From a bacterium (GTDB lineage: Bacteria; ARS69): 55,635 nt of DNA. The stretch is taken from NCBI GenBank assembly GCA_025774805.1, contig JALGZR010000007.1, forward strand, positions 1 through 55,635, read 5' to 3'. Shown here piece after piece: positions 52,739 to 55,635 of the stretch. Position numbers and translations under genes: made by a program. The stretch's first letter is position 1. Every line of letters begins with the position of its first letter. The notes under the pieces are model-generated. The model saw only the letters and a program-made list of their open reading frames with translations, was not told the DNA's origin and searched no databases.

Positions 52739-52892
52739 GACTCTGGAAACCTCCGACTTCAGAGTTCGATCAGTTCGAGGGGAGATCGAAACCGGAGGTA
52801 CGCATCGCAAGAGGGATACCAAATCGGGACCCGCGAACATCCGTCAAGGGTGCCGAACAGGGGCGGGAGATTTGCTCGGGCCTGTCCGCGGG

Positions 52893-52909
52893 GCCGCGCA
52901 TTGCGCGGC
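52893..52909 (-). terminator. hairpin after the HEIGH metallopeptidase gene
   Basis: Perfect GCCGCGC/GCGCGGC stem, three-base loop, 34 bases past the stop. No T tract, so only a possible terminator. Confidence 0.35.
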
Positions 52910-52942
52910 GGAGAGGGGGGCAAAGTGCAATGGCTGAGCGGG

Positions 52943-53974
52943 TCAGCGCAGAACGTGCACGCGGGCGGTTCCCGCGGCGGGGTCCTGCCGCCACCGAACG
53001 AAGTAGACCCCGGATGCCACGTGACGGCTCGCGGAGTCCCGTCCGTTCCAGACGAAGACGACCTCGTCGGGATCGCCGGCCGATCCGAGAAGGGTCCGGA
53101 CCCGGCGCCCCCGGAGATCGTACACCTCCGCCGTCGTCTCTCTCCCGGCCGGCCGCGAGCCCTGGAATCGGATCTCCATGAGGGCGACCTCGGAGAGCGA
53201 GAGGGGATTCGGGGCCGAGCGTGGCGGAGCTCGCCCGAGCTCGCCCCGTCGACGGACCGATCGGGGCAGCACGGACTCGAGCCAGGTGCGGAGCCCCGGG
53301 ACCTGATCGGGGGTGGGGAGGTCGGGATTCTCGATGTTGCCGGAGTAGTTCGCAACAGCTCCCCCGAACAGGTAGCGGAAGTCCTCCGCGAAGATCTCGC
53401 GGGGGCGATCGCGGTGACGCGCGTTCGAGTGGTAGCGGGAATCGCCGGCGATGCCCCGTCGTTCGACGTACTCGGACCAGAGGGCGGAGGTCTCGGGCAA
53501 GATCACGTGCTGGAACAGGTGCCCGATCTCGTGGGTGACGGTGGCGTGAACGTGCCCGGAGGACACCTCCCGAATGCCGGGAGAGAGGAAGATGGTCCGG
53601 CCTTCGCAGGTCGATTTGATCGCGTCTCGCCTCGGGAAGGGAAGAACGAGAATGCGGCCGTCGGGAGGGAGAAGGCCCCGCTCCAACGCTCCCACCGCGT
53701 CGCGGACCTGCCGGGGGTCCATGGGATGGAAGTCACCGTCCCCGAGCTGAGAGACGAGGGGAGATCGGGGGTCGATCACGAGCTCCCTCTCCCGACCGTC
53801 GACGCGGAGGAAGAGATCCCCGTCCCGCGCGTGCAGAAAGCGGGCGGTCACCTCCTCCGGCCCGAGGATCTCGAGCCCGGCGTGGGCCGATCCGGCTCCG
53901 GCGAGAGCCGAGACTGCGGCCAGAGACGCGGTGACGAGACCGGCGGTTCGACGGGCAGGCACTCCGGATCGCAT
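52943..53974 (-). CDS. secreted HExxH zinc metallopeptidase with FlgD-like tail
   Basis: 343 residues. Signal peptide (VTASLAAVSALAGAGSAHA). The catalytic motif ATVTHEIGHLFQHV (HEIGH) is near residue 145; Glu in EIFAEDFRYLFG, about 50 residues on, is a candidate third zinc ligand. The C-terminal 80 residues form a FlgD-like tail (AEVYDLRGRRVRTLLGS ... VASGVYFVRWRQDP). I cannot assign it to a named peptidase family. Third protein in the window with this tail. Confidence 0.84.
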   Translation of the reverse strand: MRSGVPARRTAGLVTASLAAVSALAGAGSAHAGLEILGPEEVTARFLHARDGDLFLRVDGRERELVIDPRSPLVSQLGDGDFHPMDPRQVRDAVGALERGLLPPDGRILVLPFPRRDAIKSTCEGRTIFLSPGIREVSSGHVHATVTHEIGHLFQHVILPETSALWSEYVERRGIAGDSRYHSNARHRDRPREIFAEDFRYLFGGAVANYSGNIENPDLPTPDQVPGLRTWLESVLPRSVRRRGELGRAPPRSAPNPLSLSEVALMEIRFQGSRPAGRETTAEVYDLRGRRVRTLLGSAGDPDEVVFVWNGRDSASRHVASGVYFVRWRQDPAAGTARVHVLR

Positions 53975-54329
53975 GGCGTCCGTCCCCCACTGCGGGTGCG
54001 GCGGATCCAGCGAAACTTCGGCAACCCGGCGACCTTGCGGTCCGTGGCTTTGCGAGCCTCCGCGGGGGAGCCCTGCCCTTTCGGTTTCGTGGTCGGGCGG
54101 TACTCAGGGGCGAGAGTGCAACGGGCGTGCCGTTCGGTGCCGGGCCGTCCGCGACCTCGGCGGCCAGGGACGGCGCGGCTTGCGCAAAAAACACCAAGAG
54201 CGTGTCAACCGGGGGACACGAATGGTGCGGGAGGTAGACCCGGGAGGGGCTTCGTCCCCACTGCGCGTGGGGTTTTCTCCTCAGATCGGACGGGGGATCG
54301 CGGGTCGGGCTCCGTTCCCTTCGTGAGGG
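53975..54329. other. 355-base spacer between fliN and the metallopeptidase gene
   Basis: No gene. A plus-oriented hairpin CCCCAC/GTGGGG with TTTT after it (54256-54276) faces against both flanking genes. On the minus strand TTGACA (54203-54208) sits in a GTGTC/GACAC repeat and is followed by a T6 run near 54184-54189; this could be a promoter for the metallopeptidase or a terminator for fliN. Confidence 0.45.
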
Positions 54330-55244
54330 TCAGAGAGTCGCCTTCAGGCGTTCCTCCGACGAGCCGATCTCCGTGATTCGCAGGCCGAATCGCTCGTCCA
54401 GGACGACGACCTCGCCGCGGGCGATCACGTGACCGTTCGCGAGCACCTCCAGGGGAGCCTCTTCCCTCTGATCGAGTTCGAGAATCGCTCCGGGAGTCAG
54501 CCGGAGGATCTCTTCCAGACGCATCTGCGTCGAGCCGAGACGGATCGTGAGCGGCATCCGGACGGAGAGCAGGTGGTGCAGATTTCCGAGCTCCCCCGGA
54601 CCGGTCGCCGACTCCACCGGAGATTCCGGGGTGAAGCCCTCCTCGGGGTCATCGGGGACGGACTCCTCCCCCTCGGGGAGATCCCCGGTTCCGGCCTCCG
54701 GGGTCGGGGTCTCGGACGAGCCCTCGGGCCCCTCGGTCGCCGTCGCGACGAGAAACGTCATCTCTCCCCCGGAGATCGTCAGGTCGAGCCGGGCGACCTC
54801 GCAGTTCGCGGGGATGCCCGCGTCGCGCAGGGAGTCCTCGATCCGGTCCCCCGCCACGACCTCCAGATCGCCCCACTCGAGAACCGGCGGACCCTCGCCG
54901 CCGCTCTCGACGACCAGCCGGAGGTTCGTCCGGAGAGTCGCGAGGTCGTCCTCGGTGAACTCGGGGATCGGGATCTCCTTCGCGTCCAGGAGCGCGGAAA
55001 CGGCACCCCACCCCAGGAGGCAGCCGCTCCCCGACGCCTCCGCCTCCCCCCACGTGGCCCGGGCCAGAACGGCGCCCTCTCCGATCTGCCCCGCGAGCGA
55101 GGCGCGGTCGGTGGAGACCACCTCGGGGCCGGCGCACGCGATCTCTCCCTCCATCCGGCCCCGCAGTCCGTTCACGATCCGCTCCCCGAACGCCTCGAAG
55201 AACGCCAGTCCGGACTCGAGCGGCTCTCGGGTCTCGGTCGTCAT
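54330..55244 (-). CDS. fliN: FliN/FliY-like flagellar switch protein
   Basis: 304 residues, longer than a simple FliN. The N-terminal half (GLAFFEAFGERIVNGLRGRM ... EIPIPEFTEDDLATLRTNL) resembles the CheC/FliM-type middle domain, as in FliY; then comes an acidic Glu/Pro linker, and the C-terminal 75 residues are the FliMN_C domain (LLSVRMPLTIRLGSTQMRLE, ILELDQREEAPLEVLANGHV). Part of the C-ring that reverses or brakes the flagellar motor. ATGA overlap with fliM. Confidence 0.88.
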   Translation of the reverse strand: MTTETREPLESGLAFFEAFGERIVNGLRGRMEGEIACAGPEVVSTDRASLAGQIGEGAVLARATWGEAEASGSGCLLGWGAVSALLDAKEIPIPEFTEDDLATLRTNLRLVVESGGEGPPVLEWGDLEVVAGDRIEDSLRDAGIPANCEVARLDLTISGGEMTFLVATATEGPEGSSETPTPEAGTGDLPEGEESVPDDPEEGFTPESPVESATGPGELGNLHHLLSVRMPLTIRLGSTQMRLEEILRLTPGAILELDQREEAPLEVLANGHVIARGEVVVLDERFGLRITEIGSSEERLKATL

Positions 55245-55635
55245 GCGGGATCACCCCCTTCTTCGTCGCCGGCTCGGTGGATCGACTCCACCCGAAACGC
55301 GAGGTTTCCCCGGAATCGTCCCGGGCTTCCGTTCATGAGAGGTCGGCCCTGCACGAGGGCCTCCGCCCCCGATTCGCACGGGGCGTGAAGTCGGAGAACG
55401 TCCCCGACGGAGAGGCCGAGGATCTCCTGGAGCGTGAGATCGACGCGACCGAGATCGACCTTCACCTCCACCGGGGCGCTCGCCGCGGACTCCTCCAGGG
55501 CGGTTCTCATGACCTCGGCGGAGACACCGGGAGTGCGCCGGTACGTCGTGCCCTGCCCGAGGCGATGGATCGCGGTCTCCATGACGACGTAGGGAAGGCA
55601 GACGTTGATCATCCCGGTCACGTCGTTCATCTTGA
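55241..55635 (-). CDS. fliM: flagellar switch protein FliM, 5' part outside window
   Basis: Only the C-terminal 130 or so residues are present. DVTGMINVCLPYVVMETAIHRL matches the end of the FliM middle domain, followed by the FliMN_C domain (VEVKVDLGRVDLTLQEILGL, GDVLRLHAP, VQGRPLMNGSPGRFRGNLAF). The frame remains open to the window edge, so the first 200 or so residues are expected beyond it. Confidence 0.9.
   Translation of the reverse strand, partial: KMNDVTGMINVCLPYVVMETAIHRLGQGTTYRRTPGVSAEVMRTALEESAASAPVEVKVDLGRVDLTLQEILGLSVGDVLRLHAPCESGAEALVQGRPLMNGSPGRFRGNLAFRVESIHRAGDEEGGDPA

Noticed and set aside
1-55635. CRISPR array, insertion sequence or rRNA
   Set aside because: No regularly spaced repeats, transposase motifs or rRNA-like segments were seen.

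Overview
The window reads as chromosomal DNA of a GC-rich, Gram-negative (diderm) bacterium. LptE, a Wza-type export protein, several lipoproteins and FliM/FliN show the double membrane and a flagellum. Three secreted proteins end in the FlgD-Ig-like 'VYDLxGRxVRxL...GVYFVRL' tail that is typical of the FCB superphylum and related candidate phyla such as Eisenbacteria or Krumholzibacteriota. That placement is an inference from protein families; no rRNA is present.

Layout. (1) 1-5.6 kb is a worn region: the 5' part of a secreted DUF11-repeat protein with an apparent frameshift, an M28 peptidase, two orphan FlgD-like tails and a TPR gene without its start. (2) 5.6-13.4 kb looks accessory and by eye less GC-rich: a papain-like protease fused to an alpha/beta hydrolase, tRNA-Arg(CCU), a membrane Ser/Thr kinase, a SAM methyltransferase and a class III cyclase with TPRs. 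A 117-bp gapless direct repeat brackets the methyltransferase-cyclase pair. (3) 13.4-17.6 kb carries a DUF2225 protein, an AsmA-like protein and a TIGR04282-type nucleotidyltransferase. (4) 17.7-40.5 kb is a large envelope locus: a very small PEP-CTERM protein, two related sugar-1-phosphate transferases at the two ends, Wza-like exporter, Wzz-like co-polymerase, BY-kinase-like ATPase, two LPG-synthase-type flippase-like proteins around a DPM1-like GT2, a GT-C (family 39-like) transferase, the exosortase-type deacetylase, exosortase, EpsI, and four uncharacterised envelope genes; then STAS, membrane protein, diguanylate cyclase, UDP-sugar dehydrogenase and epimerase. (5) 40.5-49.1 kb: an NtrC-family regulator, lptE, leuS, a membrane TPR protein and a PDZ-membrane-SpoIIE phosphatase. 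(6) 49.3-55.6 kb: two tiny Trp-rich membrane ORFs, an M28 peptidase and a HEIGH metallopeptidase (both with FlgD-like tails), an FnIII lipoprotein, fliN and partial fliM.

How it works together (inference): sugar transferase, dehydrogenase and epimerase start and supply a lipid-linked polysaccharide; the Wzz, kinase and Wza genes export it; exosortase and EpsI process PEP-CTERM proteins. The GT2, flippase-like and GT-C genes look like a lipid-linked sugar transfer route that could glycosylate the same surface layer. STAS, GGDEF, the NtrC-type regulator and the SpoIIE phosphatase are candidate controls. The window also carries a second surface-sorting signal, the FlgD-like tail, so two sorting systems appear side by side.
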